Shown in pieces: positions 36,285 through 45,668 of a stretch of 64,000 bases of DNA. The position numbers and the translations under genes are program-made. Under the pieces are notes generated by a model. The model was given only the letters and a program-made list of their open reading frames with translations. It was not told where the DNA came from and ran no database searches. Position 1 is the stretch's first letter. Each line of letters starts with the position of its first letter. Source of the stretch: Corallococcus sp. AS-1-6 (GTDB lineage Bacteria; Myxococcota; Myxococcia; Myxococcales; Myxococcaceae); the NCBI RefSeq assembly GCF_020037015.1, contig NZ_JAIQDE010000019.1, forward strand, positions 1-64,000, read 5' to 3'.

Positions 36285-37451
36285 TCACATCGACCGTTCG
36301 ACGAGCGCCGTCAACTCCGCGTCCGTGAGCGGCAGCGGATTGCCCTTCATGCTGCTGGCGGCGCGGGCCTTGGTGACGAGCTCCGGGAGGGCCGCGTCGG
36401 TGAGGCCCATGTCGCGCAGGCCCCGGATGCGCACGGCGTGGACCAGGTCCTTCACCCAGGTGATGCCGTCCTCGGCGCGGGCGTTGGACTGGCCGGTGAG
36501 CAGCGCCGCCACCTCCTGGAAGCGGGGCAGGGCGGGGTGGCCCGGAGCGCGCGAGCGCAGCGCCTCCAGGTTCACCTCCAGCGTGGCCCCCAGCAGCGCG
36601 GCGCACAGCGCGCCATGGGCCGCGCCGAGCATCCCGCCCAGCGGCGCCGCGAAGCCATGCACCGCGCCCAGCCCCGAGTTGGCGAGGCACAGGCCGCCGA
36701 AGAGGCTGGCGAGGGCCAGGTCCTCGCGCTCCGCTGGACCGGGGCCGTGCAGCACCGCCTTGCGCAGCGAGCGCGCCGAGCGCCGCATGCCTTCGCGCGC
36801 GAGCGCGTCCGTGAGCGGCTGGGCGCGGATGGACAGGAACGGTTCAATGAGCTGCGACAGCGCGTCCAGGCCGCCCGCCGCGAGCACGTCCGCGGGCGCG
36901 TGCTCCAGCAGGTCCGGGTCCACCAGGGCGACGCGGGGGAGCATCATCGGGCTGCGCAGGCTGGCCTTCACGCCGGCCTCCTTCGAGCCCAGCACCGCGT
37001 TGCGCGTCACCTCCGAGCCGGTGCCCGCCGTGGTCGGCACGGCCACGAACGGCAGCGACGGCTTCGTCAGCGCCTGTCCCCGGCCGATGACCTCCAGGTA
37101 GTCCAGCGGGTCGCCCCCGTTGGCGGCGAGCGCGGCGATGGCCTTGCCCGCGTCGAGCGCGCTGCCTCCGCCGATGGCGACCACGGCGTCACAGCCGGAG
37201 TCCACGGCGGCGGCGGTGCCTTCGCGCGCCAGCTCGACGGTGGGCTCGCCCGGGACGCGGAAGGAGGCGGACGGGATGCCCAGCCGTTCGAGCCCGGCGC
37301 GGACGGGCTCCGCGCGGGTGGGGTTCGTGCCGGTGACGAGCAGCACCTTCCGCCCGCCGAGGCCTCGCACGAGGTCGGGGACTTCCTGGACGCGGCCCGG
37401 GCCGAAGAGGACGCGGGTGGCGGTGGCGAACTCGAAGGGGGCGGTGGACAT
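36285..37451 (-). CDS. Iron-containing-type alcohol dehydrogenase
   Basis: The 388-residue protein has the Fe-ADH signatures: a GGGSALDAGKA nucleotide loop and PTTAGTGSE. In the metal site, the family usually has a His in a DALTHAIE helix; here it is DALSQLIE, with Gln, a substitution known in one branch of the family. Two further His (AVHGFAAPLGGMLGAAHG) are kept. Metal binding may therefore be altered. It is preceded after one base by the ABM monooxygenase gene and followed by nth, so the three are likely cotranscribed. The substrate is unknown. Confidence 0.86.
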   Translation of the reverse strand: MSTAPFEFATATRVLFGPGRVQEVPDLVRGLGGRKVLLVTGTNPTRAEPVRAGLERLGIPSASFRVPGEPTVELAREGTAAAVDSGCDAVVAIGGGSALDAGKAIAALAANGGDPLDYLEVIGRGQALTKPSLPFVAVPTTAGTGSEVTRNAVLGSKEAGVKASLRSPMMLPRVALVDPDLLEHAPADVLAAGGLDALSQLIEPFLSIRAQPLTDALAREGMRRSARSLRKAVLHGPGPAEREDLALASLFGGLCLANSGLGAVHGFAAPLGGMLGAAHGALCAALLGATLEVNLEALRSRAPGHPALPRFQEVAALLTGQSNARAEDGITWVKDLVHAVRIRGLRDMGLTDAALPELVTKARAASSMKGNPLPLTDAELTALVERSM

Positions 37452-37452
37452 G

Positions 37453-37770
37453 TCACCAGGCCGCGTCGTCGGGGAAGCGGTTGGTGTAGCGGCGGGCGGC
37501 GCGGGGCTCGGCCATCATGGGGGCGACGGTGTCACGCCACGTGAGGTAGTGGGCGGTCTCCTTGTGCGCGGCGGGAGCGTCCGGCGTGCGGTAGGCCTCC
37601 ACGAGGACGAAGCGGGTGGGGTCTTCGTTGTCCTGGCAGACATCGAAGCGGGCGATGCCGGGCTCCTTCACGCTCTCGCGGGCGTTGGCGAGGGTGGCCT
37701 GGAGGAAGGCGTCGACGTGCTGGGGCAGCACGTGCACGTGGACATGGACGACGAGCAGGCTCGTGGACAT
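37453..37770 (-). CDS. ABM-type antibiotic biosynthesis monooxygenase-like protein
   Basis: A 105-residue ferredoxin-like fold of the ABM/YgiN group ([20 protein letters not shown], then [21 protein letters not shown]). Relatives oxidise quinols or reactive aldehydes without cofactor. A TACCGT box lies 7 bases upstream of the ATG, and no Shine-Dalgarno is apparent. It is the first gene of a probable three-gene operon with the dehydrogenase and nth. Confidence 0.78.
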   Translation of the reverse strand: MSTSLLVVHVHVHVLPQHVDAFLQATLANARESVKEPGIARFDVCQDNEDPTRFVLVEAYRTPDAPAAHKETAHYLTWRDTVAPMMAEPRAARRYTNRFPDDAAW

Positions 37771-37857
37771 GGCGCGCACGGTAGCGCGGGCGTCCCCGAG
37801 CGGAAACCGGTAGGGTTCCGGGCCGTTCACTCTCCCCAATTCGGAGCAAGACAGCGC

Positions 37858-38751
37858 ATGGTCTCGGACCTCTTTGACGCGTCCCGCTGGCAGCCGGTGG
37901 AAGGCCACAAGTTCAAGGACATCACGTTCCACCGCGCGGTGGATCAGGGCACGGTGCGCATCGCGTTCAACCGGCCGGAGGTGCGCAACGCGTTCCGTCC
38001 GAAGACGGTGGACGAACTGGCCCGGGCGCTGGAGGCCACGCGCTTCATGACGGACGTGGGCGTGGTGCTGCTCACGGGCAACGGGCCGTCGCCGAAGGAC
38101 GGCGGGTGGGCGTTCTGCTCGGGAGGCGACCAGCGCATCCGCGGCAAGGACGGCTACAAGTACGAGCCCGGCGAGGACGCGGCGGACCCCGCGCGCCTGG
38201 GACGCCTGCACATCCTGGAGGTGCAGCGGCAGATCCGCTTCCTGCCGAAGGTGGTCATCGCGGTGGTGCCGGGCTGGACGGCGGGCGGCGGGCACAGCCT
38301 GCACGTCGTCTGCGACATGACCATCGCGAGCAAGGAACACGGGATGTTCAAGCAGACGGACGCGGACGTGGCCAGCTACGACGCGGGCTACGGCAGCGCG
38401 CTCCTCGCGCGGCAGGTGGGGCAGAAGCGCGCGCGGGAAATCTTCTTCCTGGGCCAGGCCTACACGGCGGACGAGGCGTTCCAGATGAACGCCATCAACA
38501 AGGCCGTGCCGCACAAGGACCTGGAGAAGGTGGCGCTGGAGTGGGCGGCGGAGATCAACACCAAGAGCCCCACGGCCATCAAGATGCTGAAGTATGCCTT
38601 CAACCTCCCGGACGACGGGCTCGTGGGCCAGCAGCTCTTCGCGGGCGAGGCCACGCGTCTGGGCTACGGCACGGAGGAGGCGCAGGAGGGCCGCGACGCG
38701 TTCGTGCAGAAGCGCAAGCGCGACTTCAAGCGCTTCCCCTGGACGTACTGA
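37858..38751 (+). CDS. menB: 1,4-dihydroxy-2-naphthoyl-CoA synthase
   Basis: The 297-residue crotonase-fold protein has the MenB marks [10 protein letters not shown], the oxyanion-hole region [20 protein letters not shown], and [17 protein letters not shown]. MenB closes the naphthoate ring of menaquinone. A GGAG site precedes the ATG by 11 bases. No other men gene is nearby, so menaquinone genes are scattered. Confidence 0.93.
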   Translation: MVSDLFDASRWQPVEGHKFKDITFHRAVDQGTVRIAFNRPEVRNAFRPKTVDELARALEATRFMTDVGVVLLTGNGPSPKDGGWAFCSGGDQRIRGKDGYKYEPGEDAADPARLGRLHILEVQRQIRFLPKVVIAVVPGWTAGGGHSLHVVCDMTIASKEHGMFKQTDADVASYDAGYGSALLARQVGQKRAREIFFLGQAYTADEAFQMNAINKAVPHKDLEKVALEWAAEINTKSPTAIKMLKYAFNLPDDGLVGQQLFAGEATRLGYGTEEAQEGRDAFVQKRKRDFKRFPWTY

Positions 38752-38757
38752 GGCCGC

Positions 38758-40821
38758 TCAGATGTTGATGCGGGAGCTGACCGTCCGCACGTCCAGGCCC
38801 AGGGCCGCGAAGTCCGCGGCATGGGCCCGGAGCAGCTCCAGCAGCCGGGGATGCACGTCCTCCTCTTCGTTGGACAGGATGAAGCCGTAGTTCGTCTTGG
38901 ACAGCATCCAGGAGATCCACAGCATCTCCGTCGCCTCATCCGGGGTCGGCGCGACGTCCAGGTCCTCCTCCGGGGACAGCGCGCCGCCCTTGCCCCAGCG
39001 CAATCCCAGACATGAGTACAGGACCTCGCCCGCGTCCTCCCACTGGAGGTTGTTCGCCCAGGCGTGCCGGAACGTCGCGAAGAAGATGACGTAGCGGCAG
39101 AGGTGCTTCAGCGCCTCCACCTCGCCGGGCTGGGGCGTCTGCGTGCACGTCACAGCGCTCACCGCCCTGGCGCGGGGCTCGGTGACCTTCGCGTCCAGGT
39201 CCATGCGCTCCGAGCGCACGAACCACGGCGCGTCCTTCCCCGGCACCTTCGCCCGGAGATAACGGCAGACGAACGCGGGCGCGGAGTGCGCGACCAGGTC
39301 GTCGGAGAACCGGTGCACCTCCTGCCACTGCGCTTCAATCGCCGCGCCGTGCTCCGCGAAGAACGCGTCGATGTGCTCCCCGAGCAGCTTCCAGAAGAGC
39401 TGTCCCGCGTGCGCGTAGCGGTGCCCCTCGCAGACCGGCGTCGCGGGCGCGAAGCCCTTCCAGTCGTAGCTCCCCAGCAGGTGCTCCAGCCGCTGGTTGA
39501 TGCTCCGCTCCGTCAAGGCGCTGGCCCGCGAGATGTACCCCGTGGGGCCCACCAGGAACCCGTTGGCGGCGTGGTTGATCAACACCACCTCGCGCAGGTG
39601 CGGCATCAGCAGCCAGCGCAAGGGATTGCGGCGCAGGTTGCGGTGCGCGGCGATGGCGTACTGCTCCACGTTGAAGTGGCACTGCCCCAGGTGGTTGCCC
39701 AGCTCCACGTCCAGCGTCGCGCTCACCCGCGCCATCCGCTTCGCCGCCTCCCAGGCCGCGCCGTCCGCGGGCGTGTACGTCCGGCGCGTCACGGGTGAGC
39801 CGGGCGCCGTCGCACCGGGCTCCCGCATGCCCAGGATGATCCGCTGGGGCATCAGCTTGCCGTCCACCAGCCGCAGCCGGAGGTCCACGTCCGGCAGGCA
39901 GTGCACGCCGTCCTGCTCATAGGCGTTCCATGGCAGGTACAGCCGGAAGGCCTGGTCGTCCCCAGGCACCTCCGGGTCGCGGTCCAGGACGCTGGAGAAC
40001 ATCCCGTTGAGCAGGCGCTCTCCGAACCACGCATCGCTCCGCGAGGAGCCTGGGGACTCGCGCTCCATCCGGACCGTCGTCGTCTCCGGGTAGTCCGCCT
40101 GGATCTTCGCCAGGGTTGGCGCCTGTCCCAGGCGGATCTGCAACTGGTGCTGCCGCTTCACCAGCTCGATGGGCGCGACGGCCTTGAGCATCGCCAGCGC
40201 GCGTCCGGGCGCGTACGCCGTCGGCGGAGTGCCTTCCTCCACCACCAGCAGGCGCGCCAGCGGCGTCGTCGGATCGTATTCCCAGTAGGGCAGCCGCAGC
40301 GTCCCGAAGTCGTACTCCCGCCCCGCGTGGTCATCCGGTCCGCGCTCCGAACCGATGCGCCTCCAGGTCTCCACCACGCGGCCGTCCTGGCGGAACGTGT
40401 GCTGCGGCTCGAAGAAGCGCAGCTCCAGGTCCGGCAGGTCGCCTTCACCCGCGTCCGCCGGGTCGTAGCGGATGGCGAACGAACCATCCGCCGCCGTGAA
40501 GCCCTCTCCCAGGAAGTCGTCTGGCGTGCCGAAGTCCCGGTCCCACAGCTCGACCTTGATGTGGTGCAGGGGAATGGGGCCCTGGGGGCCGTCATGCTCG
40601 AACATCAACCTGCCGGTGACGACGGCGGGGAGGGCCGACACGTCCCGGAGCGCTCGCGGCGCGCGCACCTGCTGGACCAGGTTTCGGCTGACCGCCAGCC
40701 GCTCCTTCAGCCCCAGCCCCGCGTACCACCGGGCCAGCTCCTCCGCCTCCAGGAGCGGCGGCTCCACGGCCTTCGACGAGAACCCCAGCGAGGTCAACAG
40801 CCGGCGCCACGCGGTCCGCAT
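38758..40821 (-). CDS. Lipoxygenase family protein without PLAT domain
   Basis: The 687-residue protein has the lipoxygenase core. Iron ligands are H377 and H382 (NHLGQCH), H586 and N590 (FRHAWANN), and the C-terminal Ile I687 (SSRINI). An N-terminal region of about 170 residues (VTGRLMFEHDGPQGPIPLHHI...) is beta-rich, with a transthyretin/carboxypeptidase-regulatory-like look rather than the usual PLAT. Lipoxygenases add O2 to polyunsaturated fatty acids. The gene diverges from a second lipoxygenase and is next to a P450. Confidence 0.9.
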   Translation of the reverse strand: MRTAWRRLLTSLGFSSKAVEPPLLEAEELARWYAGLGLKERLAVSRNLVQQVRAPRALRDVSALPAVVTGRLMFEHDGPQGPIPLHHIKVELWDRDFGTPDDFLGEGFTAADGSFAIRYDPADAGEGDLPDLELRFFEPQHTFRQDGRVVETWRRIGSERGPDDHAGREYDFGTLRLPYWEYDPTTPLARLLVVEEGTPPTAYAPGRALAMLKAVAPIELVKRQHQLQIRLGQAPTLAKIQADYPETTTVRMERESPGSSRSDAWFGERLLNGMFSSVLDRDPEVPGDDQAFRLYLPWNAYEQDGVHCLPDVDLRLRLVDGKLMPQRIILGMREPGATAPGSPVTRRTYTPADGAAWEAAKRMARVSATLDVELGNHLGQCHFNVEQYAIAAHRNLRRNPLRWLLMPHLREVVLINHAANGFLVGPTGYISRASALTERSINQRLEHLLGSYDWKGFAPATPVCEGHRYAHAGQLFWKLLGEHIDAFFAEHGAAIEAQWQEVHRFSDDLVAHSAPAFVCRYLRAKVPGKDAPWFVRSERMDLDAKVTEPRARAVSAVTCTQTPQPGEVEALKHLCRYVIFFATFRHAWANNLQWEDAGEVLYSCLGLRWGKGGALSPEEDLDVAPTPDEATEMLWISWMLSKTNYGFILSNEEEDVHPRLLELLRAHAADFAALGLDVRTVSSRINI

Positions 40822-41063
40822 CAGCGCCGGGCCTCAATCCCATGCAGTGAGGTCTTGGCGGAACCACCCACCCACAGGGGACGATCAGGAGCGCGCTTCA
40901 TCGCGCCGGAAGCTACCACGGTGGCCCGGGCCTTCATCCCTGGGGGCGATCCACTATCGGCTCCAAGGCACGCGCCTGCGATGAGCGGCCCGGCGCGAGC
41001 CGTGGCTTGTCCGCCGCGACTTCATCGGCGTACCTTGGGTTTGACGTGCTAGTGGGGAAATCC

Positions 41064-43094
41064 ATGACTGTCGATTACACGCTAACGATTCGCACGAACT
41101 CGAAGCTCGGTGCCGGAACGAACGCGACCATCTCCGTGGTCCTGGTGGGCACGAAGGGCGAAAGCCCGCCGCAGACGCTGGACAAGCGCTTCCACAACGA
41201 CTTCGAGGCCGGGGCGGTGGATGCCTATGTCGTCAAGGCGGAGGACCTGGGCGACCTGCTGCTCTTGCGCTTCTCCAACGCGGGCGGCGGGGTGGGCGGC
41301 GACTGGCTGTTGGATTCGGTGACCGTCACCGCGACGGGGAAGCACTGGTTCTTCCCGTACTACCGCTGGGTCCTGGCGAAGACGACCGCGGACGTCCTGG
41401 AGGGCACCGCGCGGCTGCCCCAGCACGTCCCGCACGAGCGGGAGAAGGCCGCCCGGCACGAGCTGCTCCAGGCCCGCCAGCGCATGTATTCGTGGCGCCC
41501 CGCGGAGGCGACCGCGGGCCTGCCCGGCGCGCTCGACATCTCGGAGGCGCGCCCGCTCCCCAAGGACGAGCTCTACCGGGGGCTCGTGGACGGCAGCTAC
41601 GAGGTCGTCATCGCGAAGACGCTCGCGGCCATCAAGCTGCACATGCCCGTGCTCACCAAGGCGTGGAACGGCCTGGTCGACATCTTCGACTTCTTCAAGG
41701 GGCTGGAGCTTCCCAAGCTCGCCCAGCGCTGGCAGGACGACGTGGAGTTCGCCCGTCAGGCCGTCCAGGGCATCAGCCCCGTCCACATCCAGTCCATCAC
41801 CGCGCTGCCGGAGGGCATGCCCGTGACGGACGACGCGCTGAAGGGGCAGCTTTCGCCCGGCACGACGCTCCAGCAGGCGCTGGCGGGCAAGCGCGTGTTC
41901 CTCCTCGACTTCGAGATCCTGGGCGACGTGCCCATGTTCAAGAAGACGGACAAGGCGGGCGTCGAGGAGCGCCGGTGGGCGCCCGCGTCCCGGTGCCTGC
42001 TGTACCTGGACGACACGCGGCAGTTGCGGCCCATCGCCATCCAGCTCGGGAGGGATCCGGAGCTGGATCCGGTGTTCACGCCCAATGACAGTCCGCACGA
42101 CTGGCTGGCGGCGAAGATCTACCTGCGGTGCAGCGAGGGCAACGCGCACCAGATGGTGGGCCACGCGCTGCGCACCCACTTCGTGGCGGAGCCGTTCGTG
42201 GTGGCGACGATGCGCAACCTCCCGGACCCGCACCCTGTCTACAAGCTGCTGCGCCGCCACTTCCGCTACACGCTCGCCATCAACGAGGGCGCGCGGAAGG
42301 GCCTGCTCGCGGAGGGCGGCGTGTTCGACGACCTCATCGCCACCGGAGGCCCCGACCAGGGGCACCTGTTCCTGGGCAAGAAGGGATACCGGGCCTGGAA
42401 GCTCACGGACAACCAGCCGCGCCCGGACATCGAGCGGCGCGGCGTGCTCGACCCCGCGGTGCTCCCGAACTACCCGTACCGGGATGACGCGCTGCTGCTG
42501 TGGGACGCCCTGGAGGAGTACGTGGGCGGCGTGCTGGGGCACTTCTACAGGTCCGACGAGGACCTGGTGCACGACACCGACATGCAGCGCTGGTGGAAGG
42601 ACCTCACCGAGCACGGCCTGCCCGTGGACAAGCTCCCGTGCGCGGAGCTGAAGCGCGTGTCCGACCTCACGGACATCCTCACCACGGTCCTCTTCACGGT
42701 GAGCGTCCAGCACGCGGCGGTGAACTACCTCCAGTACGAGCACTACGCCTTCGTGCCCAACGCGCCGCTGTGCATGCGCCAGCCTCCGCCGCGCAAGAAG
42801 GGCGTCCTGGGGGAGAAGGACATCGACGCGATGATTCCCTCCAAGACGCAGATGCTCTGGCAGGTGGCCGTGGGCCGCGCGCTGTCCAGCTTCGGGGACG
42901 ACGAGGAGTACCTGCTCCACGAGGGCGGCTGGCGCGAGGACTACTTCCAGGAGCCGGAGCTCATCGCCATCCGCGACCGCTTCCACTCCCGGCTGCGCGC
43001 GCAGAGCGAGGCCGTGAAGGCGCGCAACGCGCAGAGCGCGGTGCCCTACACCGTGCTGCAGGCCGACCGCATCCCCTGCGGCATCACCGTCTAG
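41064..43094 (+). CDS. PLAT-domain lipoxygenase
   Basis: The 676-residue protein starts with a PLAT/LH2 beta-barrel (TVDYTLTIRTNSKLGAGTNA, about 1-115), which binds lipid or membrane, followed by the catalytic domain. Iron ligands are H362 and H367 (NAHQMVGH), H550 and N554 (VQHAAVNY). The C-terminus is Val (CGITV), where most lipoxygenases use Ile. VPNAPLCM is also family-like. GGGGAAA precedes the ATG. It is followed after 21 bases by a P450 gene, so a joint oxylipin pathway is plausible. Confidence 0.9.
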   Translation: MTVDYTLTIRTNSKLGAGTNATISVVLVGTKGESPPQTLDKRFHNDFEAGAVDAYVVKAEDLGDLLLLRFSNAGGGVGGDWLLDSVTVTATGKHWFFPYYRWVLAKTTADVLEGTARLPQHVPHEREKAARHELLQARQRMYSWRPAEATAGLPGALDISEARPLPKDELYRGLVDGSYEVVIAKTLAAIKLHMPVLTKAWNGLVDIFDFFKGLELPKLAQRWQDDVEFARQAVQGISPVHIQSITALPEGMPVTDDALKGQLSPGTTLQQALAGKRVFLLDFEILGDVPMFKKTDKAGVEERRWAPASRCLLYLDDTRQLRPIAIQLGRDPELDPVFTPNDSPHDWLAAKIYLRCSEGNAHQMVGHALRTHFVAEPFVVATMRNLPDPHPVYKLLRRHFRYTLAINEGARKGLLAEGGVFDDLIATGGPDQGHLFLGKKGYRAWKLTDNQPRPDIERRGVLDPAVLPNYPYRDDALLLWDALEEYVGGVLGHFYRSDEDLVHDTDMQRWWKDLTEHGLPVDKLPCAELKRVSDLTDILTTVLFTVSVQHAAVNYLQYEHYAFVPNAPLCMRQPPPRKKGVLGEKDIDAMIPSKTQMLWQVAVGRALSSFGDDEEYLLHEGGWREDYFQEPELIAIRDRFHSRLRAQSEAVKARNAQSAVPYTVLQADRIPCGITV

Positions 43095-43115
43095 CGCTGT
43101 CAGGAGCCACCGCCC

Positions 43116-44534
43116 GTGCCCAACGCCCTCTCTCGCGGCATCTTCAACCTGTTCTTCGGCGCGAAGCGCAAGCCGTTCGCGTCACTGCCCGGCCCCCAGC
43201 CGGGGATCCTCGGCACGGCCGGGGACTTCCTGGGGGCTTCGCCCTGGGATGTCTGCGCGCGCTATGGCCGCGAGTACGGCGGCGTCACGCTCATCTGGAT
43301 GGGACCCAATCCGGGGCTGGTGCTCAACGACCCGGCGCTCATCGCGGAGGTCTACGAGTCCCCGCGCCGGATGGAGTTCGAGAAGGGGAACATCAGCGAG
43401 CAGATCCGCCCGTCCACGACGGACGACACGGCCTTCACGGCGGAGCTGCGCGGGGACTGGGTCCAGAAGCGCGCCCTGGAGCCCACGGCCCGGCCGTGGG
43501 CCGCGGAGTCGCTGGCGGACATGGTGGGCCCCATGCAGGCGGCCATCTCCGAGTCCGTGGACGCGCTGCTGAAGCAGGACCGCATCGACTTCACGCCCGC
43601 GCTGCGCCGGATGACGTTCGATGCGTTCTCGGTGGCGCAGGTGGGGGAGAAGCTGCCGGATCAGGTGTTCGAGGACTTCATGCTGCTCGCGAGGGCGGCG
43701 GACGCGCGCATCCAGTCGAAGCTGCCGCTGAAGTTCGTGAAGCCGCCCAAGGACTTCGAGGCGGTGAAGGCCCGCTTCTACGGGCACTTCGTGGACCGCA
43801 TCCGTGAGGCTCGCAAGCGGCGGGACCCGGGGGCCATGGACGTCATGTCCCGCTACCTGCGGGAGACCCCGGGCATCGATGATCAGGTGTTGGCGCACAT
43901 GCTCGGGGGCACGTATTTCGGAGGCGCGTTCTCCTCCAGCGTCACGCTGGTGGGGGCGTTCCACCAGCTCAACAAGTATCCCGAGGCCGACGCGCGTCTG
44001 GCCACCGAGGCGGCTGCGCTCGTGGCGGACGGGCCGCTGACGTCCCAGAAGCTGGAGTCCGCGAAGTGGGCGGAGGCGGTGGCCTATGAGGCGCTGCGCA
44101 TCCTGCCCGCGGTCCGGGTGATGACGCGCACGCCGTCGAAGGACACGCAGCTCGCCGGGGTCACGTTGCCGGCGGGGTCGATGATCATGATCTCGAACCA
44201 GCACCTGCACCGCGACCCGGCGCACTGGCCGGACCCGGACACGTTCAAGCCCGAGCGCTGGCTGGACGGAGGCACGACGCGAGACCCGCTGGGGAGCGGC
44301 CACTTCTTCCCCTTCGGGCGAGGGCCACGCGCGTGCGTGGGCGCGGACTTCGCGATGGTGTTCCTGAAGACGGCGCTGACGACGATTGCCTCCCGCGTGA
44401 AGGTCCACCTGGATTCGACGGAGCCCTTCGAGGAGGGCTTCTTCTTCGGCGTGGTGCTGCCGAAGGGCGTCACGGGGAGGCTCGCCGCGCGGACAGCCAC
44501 GGCACTCCAGGACGCACGCGCCCGGAGCGCCTAG
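43116..44534 (+). CDS. Cytochrome P450 with non-canonical I-helix
   Basis: The 472-residue protein has the heme motif FGRGPRACVG with axial C407, the K-helix E325-x-x-R328 (YEALRILP) and the PERW region. In the I-helix the usual acid-Thr pair (AGxET) is GGAFSS (269-274): the acid is Phe272 and the Thr is Ser. Canonical O2 activation would therefore be impaired. P450s that use hydroperoxides rather than O2 also lack this pair, and two lipoxygenases adjoin. The start is GTG with AGGAG nine bases before. The specific reaction is inferred, not proved. Confidence 0.88.
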   Translation: MPNALSRGIFNLFFGAKRKPFASLPGPQPGILGTAGDFLGASPWDVCARYGREYGGVTLIWMGPNPGLVLNDPALIAEVYESPRRMEFEKGNISEQIRPSTTDDTAFTAELRGDWVQKRALEPTARPWAAESLADMVGPMQAAISESVDALLKQDRIDFTPALRRMTFDAFSVAQVGEKLPDQVFEDFMLLARAADARIQSKLPLKFVKPPKDFEAVKARFYGHFVDRIREARKRRDPGAMDVMSRYLRETPGIDDQVLAHMLGGTYFGGAFSSSVTLVGAFHQLNKYPEADARLATEAAALVADGPLTSQKLESAKWAEAVAYEALRILPAVRVMTRTPSKDTQLAGVTLPAGSMIMISNQHLHRDPAHWPDPDTFKPERWLDGGTTRDPLGSGHFFPFGRGPRACVGADFAMVFLKTALTTIASRVKVHLDSTEPFEEGFFFGVVLPKGVTGRLAARTATALQDARARSA

Positions 44535-44572
44535 AACGGAGGCCCTCCCGGTGGAAGTGGCGCACGGCAACG

Positions 44573-45556
44573 CTAGCGCAGCGCGAACCGCTTCCTGTAG
44601 GAGCCTGGAGACAGTCCGGTGCGAGCCTTGAAGCGGCGCCGGAACGACGTGGTGTCGGCGTAGCCGACGGACTGGGAGATGTCCTCCACGGTTCGAGGCG
44701 TGGTCTCCAGGAGTCGCCGGGCGGCCTCGATGCGCAGGCGCTGGACGTAGTCCAGGGGCGTATCGCCGGTGGCCTTGCGGAACCGGCGCAGCAGCGTGCG
44801 TTCGCCCAGGCTCGCGGCCCCGGCCGCTCCCGCCAGGGTCACCGGCTCCGAGAGGTGGGCCTCCAGCCACTCCTGGGCGCGCAGCACGGCGGTGTCGCCG
44901 TGGTCGCGAGGCGTGGCGTGCACCCTGTCTGGGGCGTGGAACCGCCGGCCGGGTTCCACCAGGAGCATCCTGGCGCAAAGCGCGGCCAGCTCCGCGGAGA
45001 CCTGCTTCGCGACCAGGTGCAGGCAGAGGTCCAGGCAGGCGGTGATGCCGCCCGTGGTGAGCACGTCGCCATGGTCCACCAGGAGCAGTTCCGGCTTGAG
45101 CGCCACGCGCGGATAGCGGGTCGCGAAGTCCCGGGCCAGCCCCCAGTGGGTGGTGGCCTCCCGGCCCTCCAGGATCCCTGCCTCGGCGAGCAGGAAGGCG
45201 CCCGCGCACACCGCCGCCAGCTTCGCGCCTCGCGTGTGCTGTCCCGCCAGCCAGTCCCGGGTGGAGCGCTCCGCCACGCATTGCTCCAGGTCGCCCACGA
45301 GCGCGGGGATGATGACGACGTCGAAGCGTTCCGTCGGATCCGGCACCCGCGCCGGGCCCAGCATCAGGCCATGGAAGCTGCGCACGGGGCCGGGGAGGGG
45401 CGCCACGAGCTCCGTCGTGAAGGGTTCTCCGCCTCCCTGGTCCCTGCTCAGGCGGTTGGCCATGGCGAACACGTCCAGCGGGCCCGAGACGCTGGAGGCC
45501 ACGCAGCCCTCCAGGGCCAGCACCGCGACACGAATCGACGAGGACCCGGCAGGCAT
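44573..45556 (-). CDS. GlxA-type AraC-family regulator with DJ-1/PfpI domain
   Basis: The 327-residue protein has an N-terminal DJ-1/PfpI-like domain (VAVLALEGCVASSVSGPLDVF; nucleophile-elbow segment AAVCAGAFLLAEAG) and a C-terminal AraC helix-turn-helix pair (LGERTLLRRFRKATGDTP, VGYADTTSFRRRFK). It faces the isochorismatase-like gene across a 112-base intergenic region with a perfect inverted repeat. GlxA-type proteins control such divergent hydrolase genes in other bacteria. Confidence 0.9.
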   Translation of the reverse strand: MPAGSSSIRVAVLALEGCVASSVSGPLDVFAMANRLSRDQGGGEPFTTELVAPLPGPVRSFHGLMLGPARVPDPTERFDVVIIPALVGDLEQCVAERSTRDWLAGQHTRGAKLAAVCAGAFLLAEAGILEGREATTHWGLARDFATRYPRVALKPELLLVDHGDVLTTGGITACLDLCLHLVAKQVSAELAALCARMLLVEPGRRFHAPDRVHATPRDHGDTAVLRAQEWLEAHLSEPVTLAGAAGAASLGERTLLRRFRKATGDTPLDYVQRLRIEAARRLLETTPRTVEDISQSVGYADTTSFRRRFKARTGLSPGSYRKRFALR

Positions 45557-45577
45557 GTGCGTTTGTCGGTTTCCGCC

Positions 45578-45595
45578 CCGGATTTGTCAATCCGG
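45578..45595. promoter_or_regulatory. Perfect 7-bp inverted repeat, candidate operator
   Basis: CCGGATT-TGTC-AATCCGG lies between the GlxA-type regulator and the hydrolase gene. On the minus strand it covers a TTGACA -35 hexamer for the regulator, so binding would repress it and could act on both promoters. Confidence 0.5.
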
Positions 45596-45668
45596 ACACT
45601 CCCCTCGGGGCGCGGGCCCGCGTATTCGACGGGGCGACGCACCAGGACCCGAATGAAGGAGGACGTCC

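Noticed and set aside
40822-41063. Promoter boxes between the two divergent lipoxygenase genes
   Set aside because: TTGACG at 41041 is only 17 bases from the start codon and no good -10 is placed for either gene, so no promoter is called.
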